NCBI GenBank assembly: GCA_039028975.1 | Contig: JBCCHB010000075.1 | Span: forward strand, 15,482 to 79,481 | Origin: JAHBNG01 sp039028975 | Lineage (GTDB): Bacteria > Chloroflexota > Anaerolineae > Caldilineales > Caldilineaceae | DNA: 64,000 bases | Direction: 5' to 3' | Shown: piece after piece, positions 18,209 through 28,830 of the stretch | How the letters are laid out: each line of letters opens with the position of its first letter | How positions within the stretch are numbered: the stretch's first letter is position 1 | Notes under the pieces: generated by a model | Told to the model about the DNA's origin: nothing | The model's input: the letters and a program-made list of their open reading frames with translations, nothing else | The model's database searches: none | Translations under genes and position numbers: made by a program

Positions 18209-19441
18209 ATGAGCAATCGAATTTTAATGTTGATCGAGAATGCGTCTTTCCCTAGGGATAATCGTGTTCGCCCAGAGGCATATACATTGAAAAGTGCCGG
18301 GTATGATGTCACTGTGATCTGTCCTGTTGGCCAGGATAAAGCACGATATGAGTTGGTCAACGGCGTCCATGTCTATCGTTACCCTGCCCCACCTGAGGGA
18401 GAAGGGTTGTTTGGCTTTATTGTTGAATATAGCTTTGCAATGCTTTGGACATTTGTTTTGTCTCTGTATGTATGGACGCGTCATGGGTTTGATGTAATTC
18501 ACAGTCACAATCCGCCGGACCTGTTTGTTTTCCTAGCACTGTTCTACAAATTGTTTGGCAAGAAGTATATATTTGACCATCACGATCTTACACCTGAAGT
18601 TTATCAAGCGAAGACTCCGTTGGGGGGGAACGCGATTGTTCATCGTGTTCTGATCGAGGCCGAAAAGCTCAGTTGCCGCGTGGCAGATCATGTAATTGCG
18701 ACCAATGAATCCTACAAAAAACTTGAAATTGAACGTAGTGGGATTCCAGAAAGTAAAGTAACGGTCGTACGTAATGCTCCAGATTCATCCCATTTACAAC
18801 AAGTGGCCCCCGATCCAGAATTGCGCCAGAAAGCAAGTTCGATTCTCTGCTATATTGGCGAGATGGCCTATCAGGATGGAATCGATTACTTACTGCGCGC
18901 CTTTAATCATCTCCGCTATAAATTGAACCGTGAAGATTTCTACTGTGTCTTGCTGGGTACAGGTTCAGAGCTAGATAAGTTGAAGGAGTTGGCTACTGAA
19001 CTTCAGCTAAATGACCACGTCTGGTTCTATGGATGGGCCAATGGGCCAGAGTTGAGCTTAGTCCTCTCATCTTCTGACATCTGTGTCGATCCCGATCCAT
19101 CGAACCCATTCAATGATCGAAGTACAATGGTCAAGATGACGGAATATATGGCACTGGGAAAACCAATTGTTGCGTTTGATTTACCCGAACATCGATTCAC
19201 GGCCCAAGGTGCAGCAATATATGTCAAAGACAACAATGAGTTTGAATTTGCTCAAGCCATTGAGCGTTTGATGGATTCTCCTGAACTAAGAAATCAAATG
19301 GGCATGCTAGGGCGAGAACGGATTGAAACCAAGCTGAGTTGGAAACAGTCATCAGCAAATCTTTTGGATGTCTATTCAATTGTATTGCCTTTATCTGCCC
19401 AACTAGAGCACAAGCCGCAACCTGATCTAACTGCGTCATGA
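18209..19441 (+). CDS. Glycosyltransferase family 4 (second GT4 of the locus)
   Basis: A protein of about 410 residues with a GT-B fold: N-terminal NRILMLIENASFPRDNRVR, mid-protein FDHHDLTPE, a C-domain segment YIGEMAYQDGIDYL, and the EX7E-like KMTEYMALGKPIVAFD near residue 315. I start at ATG 18209, where homology begins; a GTG at 18197 would add four residues. It is different enough from the preceding GT4 to use another sugar. It belongs to the surface-polymer operon. Confidence 0.86.
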   Translation: MSNRILMLIENASFPRDNRVRPEAYTLKSAGYDVTVICPVGQDKARYELVNGVHVYRYPAPPEGEGLFGFIVEYSFAMLWTFVLSLYVWTRHGFDVIHSHNPPDLFVFLALFYKLFGKKYIFDHHDLTPEVYQAKTPLGGNAIVHRVLIEAEKLSCRVADHVIATNESYKKLEIERSGIPESKVTVVRNAPDSSHLQQVAPDPELRQKASSILCYIGEMAYQDGIDYLLRAFNHLRYKLNREDFYCVLLGTGSELDKLKELATELQLNDHVWFYGWANGPELSLVLSSSDICVDPDPSNPFNDRSTMVKMTEYMALGKPIVAFDLPEHRFTAQGAAIYVKDNNEFEFAQAIERLMDSPELRNQMGMLGRERIETKLSWKQSSANLLDVYSIVLPLSAQLEHKPQPDLTAS

Positions 19442-19572
19442 TCAGTAGGCTGCAACCGAATGAGCGATATTCGTCTTATTCAAAATAACATGGCGGTCTA
19501 CTGCTTATGGCAATGGTTCTGCTCGCCCAATCATCTACAAGAACAATTACATCCTCGTCATAAGTAATAAAG

Positions 19573-20607
19573 ATGTCTACAAAAATCAACAGGGCAGATA
19601 CTGCTCTTCGTATATATTATTGTCTAAAACCAGTAATCCCTCGGAGCATTCAGGTTTGGTTTCGTCGGATGATAGTCCGCAACAAACGCCCTCTTACGTC
19701 TACTTATTGGCCAATTAAAGAGAGTGCTGGTACACGACCTCTACACTGGACAGGATGGCCACAAAATAAGAAAATGGGCGTTCTGTTAACCCATGATGTA
19801 GAAAATTACAGAGGTCATAGTAAATGTCGACAACTCGCAGAGATTGAAATGTCCTTTGGCTTTCGATCTCTGTACAACTTTGTTCCGGAGCGGTACGATG
19901 TGCATCCCGAGCTAAGAGAATGGCTGAAGGCAAATGGCTTTGAGATTGGCGTACATGGTTTGAAACATGATGGCAACCTGTACAATTCATATGAATTATT
20001 TCAGAAACGAGCGGCCAAAATCAATCAATACCTTGCTAAATGGCAATCTGTTGGTTTTCGCTCACCTGCCATGCATCATGATCTAGCTTGGATAGGCGAG
20101 TTGGATATTGCGTACGATCTTTCCACGTTTGATACGGATCCATTCGAACCCCAATCTGATGGCGTCAATACCATCTTCCCATTCTGGGTAGCTCGCTCTG
20201 ACGGCAGGCCACCTTATTTAGAGATGCCATATACGTTGCCTCAGGATCATACTCTCTTCATTATTATGCAAGAAAAAAGTATCGATATCTGGAAAGAAAA
20301 GATCGATTGGATAGCAGAAAAGGGGGGAATGGTACTCGTCAACGTGCATCCTGACTACGTTCACTTTGGAAAAAAAACAAATCTGGAAGAGTATCCGATT
20401 GACTACTATTTAGAGCTTCTAGAATATATTCAACGGCGTTATGCAGGTCAGTACTGGCATGGCCTCCCCCAAGATCTGTTGGCCTATTGTATATCAACAG
20501 ACACTGAAGATAGGACCGCTCGTCATCGATATTCTACCGAATTGGCTTCACATCGAATTCCTGAGCCAATACATCAGAGGGAAACGGCGCAGAATGTAGT
20601 GGCTTAG
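19573..20607 (+). CDS. Polysaccharide deacetylase-like protein (NodB/CE4-type fold)
   Basis: A 344-residue protein with the motifs of the polysaccharide deacetylase fold. The first is LLTHDVENYR with Asp75 (the family usually has TFDD). The second is GVHGLKHD with His128 and His132, which would bind the metal. A later FRSPAMHHD corresponds to motif 3. No signal peptide is evident, so it probably acts on a cytoplasmic or membrane-bound intermediate. It would expose amines on N-acetylated sugars, which are natural attachment points for acyl groups. It ends 15 bp before the first NRPS-like gene, so the two are likely co-transcribed. Confidence 0.8.
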   Translation: MSTKINRADTALRIYYCLKPVIPRSIQVWFRRMIVRNKRPLTSTYWPIKESAGTRPLHWTGWPQNKKMGVLLTHDVENYRGHSKCRQLAEIEMSFGFRSLYNFVPERYDVHPELREWLKANGFEIGVHGLKHDGNLYNSYELFQKRAAKINQYLAKWQSVGFRSPAMHHDLAWIGELDIAYDLSTFDTDPFEPQSDGVNTIFPFWVARSDGRPPYLEMPYTLPQDHTLFIIMQEKSIDIWKEKIDWIAEKGGMVLVNVHPDYVHFGKKTNLEEYPIDYYLELLEYIQRRYAGQYWHGLPQDLLAYCISTDTEDRTARHRYSTELASHRIPEPIHQRETAQNVVA

Positions 20608-20622
20608 AGGCTGCTTGTTAAA

Positions 20623-23600
20623 ATGTGTACCAATAAATCTTCATACGCTTTTCAAATTGATTATTGGCAACAAAAACTTGCCAACCTCTCTACTTTGGAT
20701 TTGCCTATTCGGAAGATCCGCCCGGAGCGACAGATAAGAGATAGTGCTGAATATGTTTTTGCAGTTTCGTCATCACTGAAAGAACAGGTCCACCAATTTG
20801 CCCAGCAAGAGTCAATGAGCGTCTTTGCCATTCTACTTGCCGCCTTCAAAGCACTTCTCTACCGCTATAGTGGACAGACTGACATCGTAGTGGGTACAAT
20901 TATTGATGGCCGAGTAGATCATGGGTTTATTCGAGGTGCTACGGATCTAGTTGATGACCTAGTTAATGATCAAATCAGCGACGAACCCAGTCTGAATTTT
21001 TCAGAATTGATCAGCCCTAAACAAAATTATCTTGCTCTTCGAACAGATCTAACCGGCCCTGTTACCTTTCAGGAATTGAGTCGACAAGTGTCCCTTGTCT
21101 ATCGGCAGGGACTTGCCAACAAAGACATTCCGTTTGATGAGATTCTTTCAATACTGAATGAAGGCCATGACGCAAGCACTCTTCCAGTTTTTCAACTCAT
21201 GTTTGAATGGGCAGCCGATTCAGTAGAATCCTTCTCGGATCTTGCTTCCACTCAGATTGACTGGCCTCATGAAAGCCCGTTGGTGGATTTTACCTTACGA
21301 ATAAGCGAAAGTAACGGGCCGCTAAGTGGTCATATTGCATATAACAAAGAGCTCTTTGATGCAGATAGTATCGAAAGAGTGGCCGATCATTTCCTAACAC
21401 TTCTATCAAGCGGGGTTAATCAGCCTGCCAAGAAGATAACCGAGTTAGAGTTGTTGAGTGCGCCAGAACGAGACCGTATGCTGGTAGAATGGAATCAGAC
21501 AGCGCTTCAGCTACCTACTAACCCCTTATTACATCATCTCTTTGAGCAACAAACCCACAAGACGCCGGAACGAATTGCGGCATGCTTCAATGACCAACAG
21601 TGGACCTATGCGACGCTGGAGAAAAAATCCACTGCGTTAGCTATCTATCTACAAGAGCAAGGTGTAAAGCCGGGTATTCTTGTAGGCATTTACATGGAGC
21701 GCTCGTTGGAGATGCTTCTCTCTCTCCTGGCCATTCTTAAAGCTGGCGGCGGTTATGTTCCGTTGGATCCAGCCTTTCCCCAAGATCGGTTGGCTTATAT
21801 GGTAGCAGATTCGGGAATTCCACTCTTACTCACTCAACAAGAGTTAGTGGGCCAGATCTTTGAGCATGAAGCTCAACTTGTTTGCGTAAATGAAGAGTGG
21901 TCGAAGATCGAAGAGGCTGCTTTACAGACGTCGGTTCTCTCAAAGAAGCACCTACCCGAGCCGTCAGATTTGGCTTATGTCATCTACACATCTGGCTCTA
22001 CGGGCAAACCGAAAGGCGTGCAGATTCCCCACATTGCTGCCTGCAACTTCTTACTGACCATGTCAGAGCGCCCGGGCATTGACGAGTCGGACGTCTTACT
22101 AGCCGTGACGACCCTCTCCTTTGATATTGCTTTACTCGAGCTATTCCTACCGCTTACTGTGGGAGCCAAAGTGGTAATTGCCTCGCGCGAAGTCGCTGCT
22201 GATGCACATCTTCTACACACTATGATGAATGATGCTGGTGTGACGATGATGCAGGCAACACCGGCAACATGGCGTATGCTGATGGAAATCGGCTGGCATA
22301 AGGGCGCTGGGCTAAAGGCACTTTGTGGCGGTGAACCCTTTCCTGTTGATTTGGCAGAACGTCTGCTGGAATGCTGCGACTCAGTCTGGAACATGTATGG
22401 TCCTACTGAAACAACCGTCTGGTCGACTCTCCATCAGCTGAGATCCATTGAGGCACCTATCTCCATTGGCCGTCCCATTGCCAATACAGAGATCTACATC
22501 TTGGATGCATTCCTTCAGCCTGTACCCATTGGAATACCAGGTATTCTTTATATCGGTGGGACAGGCGTTGCGCAAGGATACCTAAATCGGCCTGAGCTGA
22601 CCTCTGAAAAGTTCATTGCCCATCCATTTAGAGAGGATGTGAAGGCCTGCATCTATAACACAGGGGATATGGCCCGTTATTTGCCTGACGGCCAGATCGA
22701 ATGCCTGGGACGGATTGATCATCAAGTCAAAGTAAGGGGCTTTCGGATCGAGCTCGGTGAAATCGAAACCGTGTTAAGTGCCTACCCCGGTCTTAGCCAG
22801 AACGCGGTCATTGCCCACGAAGAAAGCCCAGGGCATAAAGTCTTGGTGGCTTATCTATTGATGGATGGGAGCCATGAAGTGTCTGCTTCTGACCTGCCAA
22901 TCTCTACCCCGTCTGTACGAGAGCTACGTGATTTCCTTAAAGCAAAATTGCCTGCTTACATGATACCATCCCGCTTTGTTCTCCTCAATGAGATGCCGTT
23001 GACACCAAATGGCAAAATCGATCGGTTGGCACTTCCCGATGTGAAGGGAAAGCTGATTCAGGGGCAGGGTGACAAGGTTTTGCCGAGGGATGAGGTTGAA
23101 GTTTTCCTAAAGAGTTTGTTTGAGGAGGTACTCCACATCAGCCCCGTCGGCATCCATGATGATTACTTTGGGCTTGGTGGCACATCCATCATCGCAGCAC
23201 GACTTTTCTCCAGAATCGATGGACGGTTCGGCAGAAAACTCCCTTTGAATACATTGCTCAATGCACCAACCATTAGTCAACTGGCTAACATTGTACGCAA
23301 CCACTCAGAGACTTCTTCATGGTCCTGCCTTGTGAAAATTCGGGAAGGGCTAGACGCTACACGCCCACCGCTATTCTTGTTTCATGGGGCTGGTGGCGCC
23401 GTTCTGCTCTATCGCGAGTTGGCTAATCAACTCGATCCAGGTGTGACAGTCTACGGACTCCAGGCGTGGGGGCTGAATGGCGAGCACCCACCCCATCAGA
23501 CTATAGAAGAGATGGCTCAGCGCTACCTTGACGAAATCGAGCAGGTTCATCCAAGCGGTCCCTATCAATTGGCTGGTTATTGTATGGGTGGTACCATTGC

Positions 23601-24267
23601 CCTGGAAGTGGCCCAACGCTTACAGCGCCGCGGGCATACTGTATCCTTAGTTGCGCTGCTAGAGACCTACAATTGGTCACGGCAAGGTAACCCATCTCGA
23701 GTGCAACGACTACGACATCAGGCAGAAAAGGTCCTCTTTCACCTGATGAATTTGGGGTTGTCTGATTCCGCAGGGCGGAGTTCTTTTCTCAAAGAGAAGG
23801 TGGATGAGGCACGACGAAGAGTTCGGATGGCCATAAAGGATAGAACAAGACTTGGAGGGTCGGGACAAAATGGCACAGAAGATGGTGATGACGTGCTGGC
23901 CACGGCTTCGCAAATTTGGGAGATCAATGATGAAGCGGCGCTTCTCTATCAACCCCAAGTATTTGCCGGAACGATTGTTCATATCCGGCCGCGTAAAGAA
24001 TATACTCAGTATGCTAAGCCAGAACTTGGGTGGGACACCGTTGGGCTAGAGGGTGTAGATAAGTCTATTTTGAATGTATACCCCGCAGGTATGTTGGTTG
24101 AACCATTTGTTAGCGAGTTAGCAAGTGAACTCAATAACCGATTGGTGGCCTCCCCTGAACGGGTTCTTTCAAATATAGATAGCAAGAAAAGCGCTGACTT
24201 CCTATCGTGGAATTTCCCAGAGCGGATTGGTCCTGAGTCAGAACAAGACTTTTCTAGTAAAGTATAA
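20623..24267 (+). CDS. NRPS-like protein: half condensation domain, adenylation, PCP, thioesterase
   Basis: 1214 residues. Residues 1 to about 285 match only the C-terminal lobe of a condensation domain; the lobe that carries the HHxxxDG catalytic motif is absent, so normal peptide-bond formation is unlikely. An adenylation domain spans about 300-805, with the phosphate loop YTSGSTGKPKG, SFDIALLE (Asp501, the residue that holds the alpha-amino group), NMYGPTETTVW and GKIDRL. A carrier domain follows with GLGGTS (Ser855, phosphopantetheine site), then a thioesterase. The thioesterase nucleophile elbow is GYCMGG, with Cys987 instead of Ser. It should activate one amino acid and release it by transfer or hydrolysis. 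My hand-read pocket (D-I-L then uncertain) is not good enough to name the substrate. Confidence 0.88.
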   Translation: MCTNKSSYAFQIDYWQQKLANLSTLDLPIRKIRPERQIRDSAEYVFAVSSSLKEQVHQFAQQESMSVFAILLAAFKALLYRYSGQTDIVVGTIIDGRVDHGFIRGATDLVDDLVNDQISDEPSLNFSELISPKQNYLALRTDLTGPVTFQELSRQVSLVYRQGLANKDIPFDEILSILNEGHDASTLPVFQLMFEWAADSVESFSDLASTQIDWPHESPLVDFTLRISESNGPLSGHIAYNKELFDADSIERVADHFLTLLSSGVNQPAKKITELELLSAPERDRMLVEWNQTALQLPTNPLLHHLFEQQTHKTPERIAACFNDQQWTYATLEKKSTALAIYLQEQGVKPGILVGIYMERSLEMLLSLLAILKAGGGYVPLDPAFPQDRLAYMVADSGIPLLLTQQELVGQIFEHEAQLVCVNEEWSKIEEAALQTSVLSKKHLPEPSDLAYVIYTSGSTGKPKGVQIPHIAACNFLLTMSERPGIDESDVLLAVTTLSFDIALLELFLPLTVGAKVVIASREVAADAHLLHTMMNDAGVTMMQATPATWRMLMEIGWHKGAGLKALCGGEPFPVDLAERLLECCDSVWNMYGPTETTVWSTLHQLRSIEAPISIGRPIANTEIYILDAFLQPVPIGIPGILYIGGTGVAQGYLNRPELTSEKFIAHPFREDVKACIYNTGDMARYLPDGQIECLGRIDHQVKVRGFRIELGEIETVLSAYPGLSQNAVIAHEESPGHKVLVAYLLMDGSHEVSASDLPISTPSVRELRDFLKAKLPAYMIPSRFVLLNEMPLTPNGKIDRLALPDVKGKLIQGQGDKVLPRDEVEVFLKSLFEEVLHISPVGIHDDYFGLGGTSIIAARLFSRIDGRFGRKLPLNTLLNAPTISQLANIVRNHSETSSWSCLVKIREGLDATRPPLFLFHGAGGAVLLYRELANQLDPGVTVYGLQAWGLNGEHPPHQTIEEMAQRYLDEIEQVHPSGPYQLAGYCMGGTIALEVAQRLQRRGHTVSLVALLETYNWSRQGNPSRVQRLRHQAEKVLFHLMNLGLSDSAGRSSFLKEKVDEARRRVRMAIKDRTRLGGSGQNGTEDGDDVLATASQIWEINDEAALLYQPQVFAGTIVHIRPRKEYTQYAKPELGWDTVGLEGVDKSILNVYPAGMLVEPFVSELASELNNRLVASPERVLSNIDSKKSADFLSWNFPERIGPESEQDFSSKV

Positions 24268-24540
24268 CAGGTGTACCAAACCTGTCGAGCTTGAGTGATG
24301 GAACGACTCTATTTTAAGTTTCGTCGGTACATTTAATTTCCTGCAGCGGAGTGAACACCCTCAGATTTGGGGCGGTTTAGAGCCGTTTTCGGTCGCTTGC
24401 CGCTGCGCAAGTAAGGCTTACCCACAAAAAATAGCTACTCAACATCCTCTGCACCAGTCAAGAAGAGTGTTGCTGAGTCTGGAGACATGAAGCGTGTACG
24501 TTAGTTTTGTGGAACGGTCTAAAAGAGCAAATCTGCAAAT
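24268..24540 (+). other. Intergenic region between the first NRPS-like gene and the TPR gene
   Basis: 273 bp with no gene. A small hairpin, ACAGGT-GTACCAA-ACCTGT, lies right after the NRPS stop without a U-run. Nothing else stands out. Confidence 0.3.
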
Positions 24541-27500
24541 ATGAAAATACCGTATGAGAATCAGCTACGTAAGTCTATAACGCTCTTCGTCATGAATGAG
24601 AAAAAGGTTAAACAAATTCGGGTGACAATTTGGAGAAGCAAGTTATTTCGGCTTCTCCTCTTACTTGGGTTGCTAATGGGAGGCCCCTATCTCATAGGAC
24701 GTAGCGCCATCAATCCAGCTCATGGTGCACCAGTTGCCCAGCAGAATGTAGCCGATCTCCAAAAAGCAAATCAAGCTTACGATCAGGGTCTGGCATTGCT
24801 TAGCCAGCGAAAATGGTTGGCCGCGCTAAAAGAGTTAAGTACTGCTCGTGAACTTTACGAAAAAAGCGAAAATGCCTATGGGAACGGATTGAGCTGGTTC
24901 TATATCGGTCAGGTTGGGAGAGAGCTGAAACAGTATTCCGATGCGCTTGGCGCATATGAGCAGAGCCTAGCAATCTGGGAAGAAAGCGGCAATGTTCAGA
25001 TGCGTGGTCAAACCTTAGAAGAGATAGGCCACCTCCACTATCGGAATGGTGACGGAGAAAAGGCCCAAGAGACCTACGAGCAGCTTCTTACTCTTTGGCT
25101 TGAGGCAGGAGATGAAGCCAATGAAGCACGTAGCCGATATCGGATTGGCTTCTTCTATGAGGAAGTAGGGCAGGATGAGATCGCCCTAGAGTACTTCCAG
25201 CAAGCTCAAGAGTTAGCCACTAGAACTGGGGACTTTATCCTAATGGGCGAAGTGGCCGAGCGATTGGGGAGCATGTTCTCCAGATTTAATGCCTATGATG
25301 ATGCGTTGCAACAGTACCAAATGGCCCTTACCGTCTGGGAAGATTCCTTGGACTTACGTGGACAGGCCCGTGTACTGGCAGATATTGGGCAGCTTCATGA
25401 ATTACAAGATCAGGACGACGATGCCTTGTCCCAATTTACTCAAGGTCTAGCCTTGGCTCAGCAGATGGGTGATTGGGGATTACAAGCAGAAATTCAGGCA
25501 AGGATGGGGCTATTCCACCGAGACAGTGAACGGTTTGAAGAGGCCATTACGGCCTATGACGCCTCAATAGAATTGTGGCGCACCATTGGCGATCCAAGCA
25601 ACGAGGCTCGAACGTTGGCGGACGTAGCCCTAGTCTACGGTGCATCTGGCGATGAAGAAAAATTCGATACTCACTTCGAAGACGCCTTGGCCGTTGCGGA
25701 CCGCATCCGAGACATTGGGCTAAAATCCAATCTCTATGAGAGAATTGCTGCCTTTTACCGAAGTACCGATCTCCATGAAGAGGCCCTTGCCGCATATGAG
25801 CAGGCGCTAATCTTTATTGAAGAGACTATCGATCTGGATGCACGAGCACGAGTTGAAAGGGATATTGGCTTTTCCCTCATTTCGCTGGAGCGAGAAGACG
25901 AGGCGATTGAATCCTTTCAAAATGCGCTCAGCTCTGCTAAGGAAGTATCATCCGATCAGATCCAAGCAGAAGCGTTGGAATGGCTTGGCATTATCTATCG
26001 AGGACAGCAGAATGGGCCATTTGCGTTGCGACACTATAGACAGTCTTTGGCTATGTGGCAAGGAATTGGAAGCAGCCAAGCCGAAAGTCGCCTGCTGCGA
26101 GAGATCGGCTTGGTCTATGATGAAGTTCTAGAGAACCCTGAGCAGGCCCTCAGCTCTTATGAATCCTCGCTAGAGATTGCTACCGACATTGGTGATCGGT
26201 TACTGCAAGGCCAATCCCTGGATCGAATAGGCGTGTTGAATCGCAAGGAAGAGCGCAACGGCAGAGCACTATTCTTCTTCCGGCGTTCTTTGGCTATTTG
26301 GCAAGATTTAGCAGAACATGAGGAGCAGGCCAAAACGTTGGGTGAGATGGCTGTGACCTATGCCCAAATGGAAGAGGCTGATCAAGCTTTGGAAACGTTT
26401 GCCCAGGCTCTGACTCTGGCAGAGGAGGTTGAGGAAGAGACTTTGGTTGCTGAGCTGTTGGAAAAGCAAGGTGACTTCTACCTGGATAGTGAGGAATTTG
26501 CTCAAGCTCAAAGTGTCTATCAGACAGCTTTGGCAATTTGGCAGGACGAAGAGGATCTGGCACGTCAGGCCAGTATCTATCGATCGATTGCGTTTGTCTA
26601 CCGAGATCAGTCTGATAGCGACTCTGCCTTAGAATCATTAGATCTAGCGTTGAATCTCGCCCAGAACGCCCAAGATCGCCGTCTCTTAGCCGAAATTCAG
26701 GAGTGGCAAGGTATCTTGCTGCGTGCCCAAGGAGACACCGCTGCAGACAACGCATTGACAGCCTACCAAGGTGCGCTCGCAAGCTGGCAGGCATTGGACA
26801 ACTCGGTCGGGGAAGCGCGTGTTCTGCGTGAGCTTGGTCTACTCTATGATGAAGTGTTAGATGACGGAGACGAAGCCCTTGACTACTATGAGGCGGCATT
26901 AGCCGTTGGCGAACAATCTGGAGAACCGCTGCTTCAGGCCCAGATCCTGGGGAGCATAGGAGCACTCTATCGGGAGGATGATCAATCTGAACTCGCTCTT
27001 ACAGCGTTAGATAAGGCATTGGCTATCTGGACCGAGCTGGATGACGACGATGGGCGGGCAAACGTGCTTGGTGAGTTGGGCTTGGTACGCTCTAGCTTGG
27101 GTGAAACGGAGACGGCGGTCACGCTCTTGAATGACGCCCTGACTTTAGCTGAATCGAGCGAGGATAAGCGAATCAGCGGACAGCTTTTCGAAAAACTGGC
27201 CACCGTCTATCAGGAGGGCGAGCAGCTTCCATTGGCGTTAGAGACCTTTGCAAAGGCAGTGGAAGCATGGGAGGCAGCTGAGGAACCAATAGATGTGGCG
27301 CGCGTCTCTAGGGATGTAGCACTTGTCTACTATCAAGGTGACCAAGATGCCCAGGCACTAACAGCACTAGAGAAAGCATACCAATTGGCTGACGCGGCTG
27401 ACTCCCCCCGCCTCCAGGCAGAGGTTTTAGAGTGGCAGGGAATAATTTACCGCAGCCAAAAAGAGGCTGACAAGGCGATTGAGGCGTATAACCAGTCGCT

Positions 27501-28626
27501 TGCCGGATGGCGAACACTTCGTAACCAAGTGGGTGAAGGACGTCTTTTACGTGAAATTGGCCTAGTCTATGACGAAGTGTTGGATGACGGTGTTCAAGCG
27601 ATTGAGTACTATCAAGACGCATTGGCAATCGCTGTTGAAACAGCCGACCAGACTCTGGAAGGGCAAGTGGAGGAACGGATCGGTGCATTTTATACCGACC
27701 TGCGCCAATATGATTTAGCTCTAGCCTCTTACGAGAAAGCGCTTGCTATTGTCCGTTCGGAGGGCAATCAGGAGAACGAACCTCTCTTGGTTGCTGATCT
27801 CGGTTTTGTTTATGAATCTCTTGGCCAGCTTGATGTAGCGTTGAACCAATATCAGAATGCATTAAGTTTGGCTGAAGATAGCAGCAATACGACCTCGGAG
27901 GCTCAGATTCTGCAGCGCTTGGGTGACTACTACCGTAACCGCCAGCAGTATGGTCAGGCAATTGATGTATATACGCAGAGTTTAGCTGGGTGGCAATCTG
28001 CGGAGAATAGCCGCAATGTGATCAATAGCCATCGCCTATTGGGATCTGTTTATCAAGCTTTGGGGCAAAATCAACAGGCTGAAACGCAACTTCGCACTGG
28101 TCTTACCTTGGCACAAGAGGTCGAAGATCAGTTGATGATTGGGTCTATGCAAGAGGAGTTGGGTACCTTCTTCTGGAGCCTAAGCCAATACATTCCTGCC
28201 CTAGCAGCTTATGAGGAGACGCTAACCATCTGGCAAGCGCAAGAAAATGCTGAAAATGAGCTACGGGTGCGTCGAAACATCTGGCTCATTCTCAATATTC
28301 TACGAAATTATCCCGCCGCCATTCCCTATTCAGTTGGGAATGTAGGCATTCGTTCTCCCCAGAATGGTGCAGTCGTATCCGGTCTCGTGGACGTTGATGT
28401 GTTGGCACAAGATCCGGAACTGTGGAAGATCCAACTTGATGTCATATTTTTCGAAGACCCAGCCCAAGAATCCTTCTTGAAGCTAGATTACTTCCCCGTT
28501 TGGGGTACATTGGAGACACTTGATACAAGAGGATGGCCGAATGGTACCCATCGGCTACGCATGAGAGTTGTGCGCCCCGATACAAATTACGACGAATACT
28601 TTACGACGATTACAGTGCAAAATTAA
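24541..28626 (+). CDS. Giant membrane-anchored or exported TPR-repeat protein
   Basis: 1361 residues. A hydrophobic segment at about 35-56 follows a basic N-terminus and is a signal peptide or membrane anchor; starts at 24541 or 24592 are both possible. About 30 tetratricopeptide repeats of 40 residues then fill roughly 70-1265, each with the A-x-x-x-Y/W pattern and a recurring AIW/SLW end. A larger repeat of about 242 residues (six TPRs) is visible: the block beginning R-L/V-L-R-E-I/L-G-L appears at 26089, 26818 and 27541. The last 100 residues form a beta-rich, Ig-like domain. It is probably an extracytoplasmic scaffold for the polymer machinery. It lies between two NRPS-like genes on the same strand. 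Confidence 0.8.
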   Translation: MKIPYENQLRKSITLFVMNEKKVKQIRVTIWRSKLFRLLLLLGLLMGGPYLIGRSAINPAHGAPVAQQNVADLQKANQAYDQGLALLSQRKWLAALKELSTARELYEKSENAYGNGLSWFYIGQVGRELKQYSDALGAYEQSLAIWEESGNVQMRGQTLEEIGHLHYRNGDGEKAQETYEQLLTLWLEAGDEANEARSRYRIGFFYEEVGQDEIALEYFQQAQELATRTGDFILMGEVAERLGSMFSRFNAYDDALQQYQMALTVWEDSLDLRGQARVLADIGQLHELQDQDDDALSQFTQGLALAQQMGDWGLQAEIQARMGLFHRDSERFEEAITAYDASIELWRTIGDPSNEARTLADVALVYGASGDEEKFDTHFEDALAVADRIRDIGLKSNLYERIAAFYRSTDLHEEALAAYEQALIFIEETIDLDARARVERDIGFSLISLEREDEAIESFQNALSSAKEVSSDQIQAEALEWLGIIYRGQQNGPFALRHYRQSLAMWQGIGSSQAESRLLREIGLVYDEVLENPEQALSSYESSLEIATDIGDRLLQGQSLDRIGVLNRKEERNGRALFFFRRSLAIWQDLAEHEEQAKTLGEMAVTYAQMEEADQALETFAQALTLAEEVEEETLVAELLEKQGDFYLDSEEFAQAQSVYQTALAIWQDEEDLARQASIYRSIAFVYRDQSDSDSALESLDLALNLAQNAQDRRLLAEIQEWQGILLRAQGDTAADNALTAYQGALASWQALDNSVGEARVLRELGLLYDEVLDDGDEALDYYEAALAVGEQSGEPLLQAQILGSIGALYREDDQSELALTALDKALAIWTELDDDDGRANVLGELGLVRSSLGETETAVTLLNDALTLAESSEDKRISGQLFEKLATVYQEGEQLPLALETFAKAVEAWEAAEEPIDVARVSRDVALVYYQGDQDAQALTALEKAYQLADAADSPRLQAEVLEWQGIIYRSQKEADKAIEAYNQSLAGWRTLRNQVGEGRLLREIGLVYDEVLDDGVQAIEYYQDALAIAVETADQTLEGQVEERIGAFYTDLRQYDLALASYEKALAIVRSEGNQENEPLLVADLGFVYESLGQLDVALNQYQNALSLAEDSSNTTSEAQILQRLGDYYRNRQQYGQAIDVYTQSLAGWQSAENSRNVINSHRLLGSVYQALGQNQQAETQLRTGLTLAQEVEDQLMIGSMQEELGTFFWSLSQYIPALAAYEETLTIWQAQENAENELRVRRNIWLILNILRNYPAAIPYSVGNVGIRSPQNGAVVSGLVDVDVLAQDPELWKIQLDVIFFEDPAQESFLKLDYFPVWGTLETLDTRGWPNGTHRLRMRVVRPDTNYDEYFTTITVQN

Positions 28627-28830
28627 GCTCTGATGACATTTGGGGATTTGCGGTGGCTCTCATCGCCGAAACGAATGAAATGTCAGCACAATTAGCTATA
28701 GACGGCCAGAAAAGCTTATACCTATGAAGATGGGTAAGTCCTCTCTTCTGGGGATTTCCCAAAGTGGATCGGTCGCCAGTCGGGACAAGACTTTCCCAGC
28801 GAAGTATACAGTTCAGAATTAACAACCTAT

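Noticed and set aside
26294..26965. 223-codon minus-strand frame
   Set aside because: Shadow of the TPR gene; Pro/Leu/Arg-rich, with no start signal.
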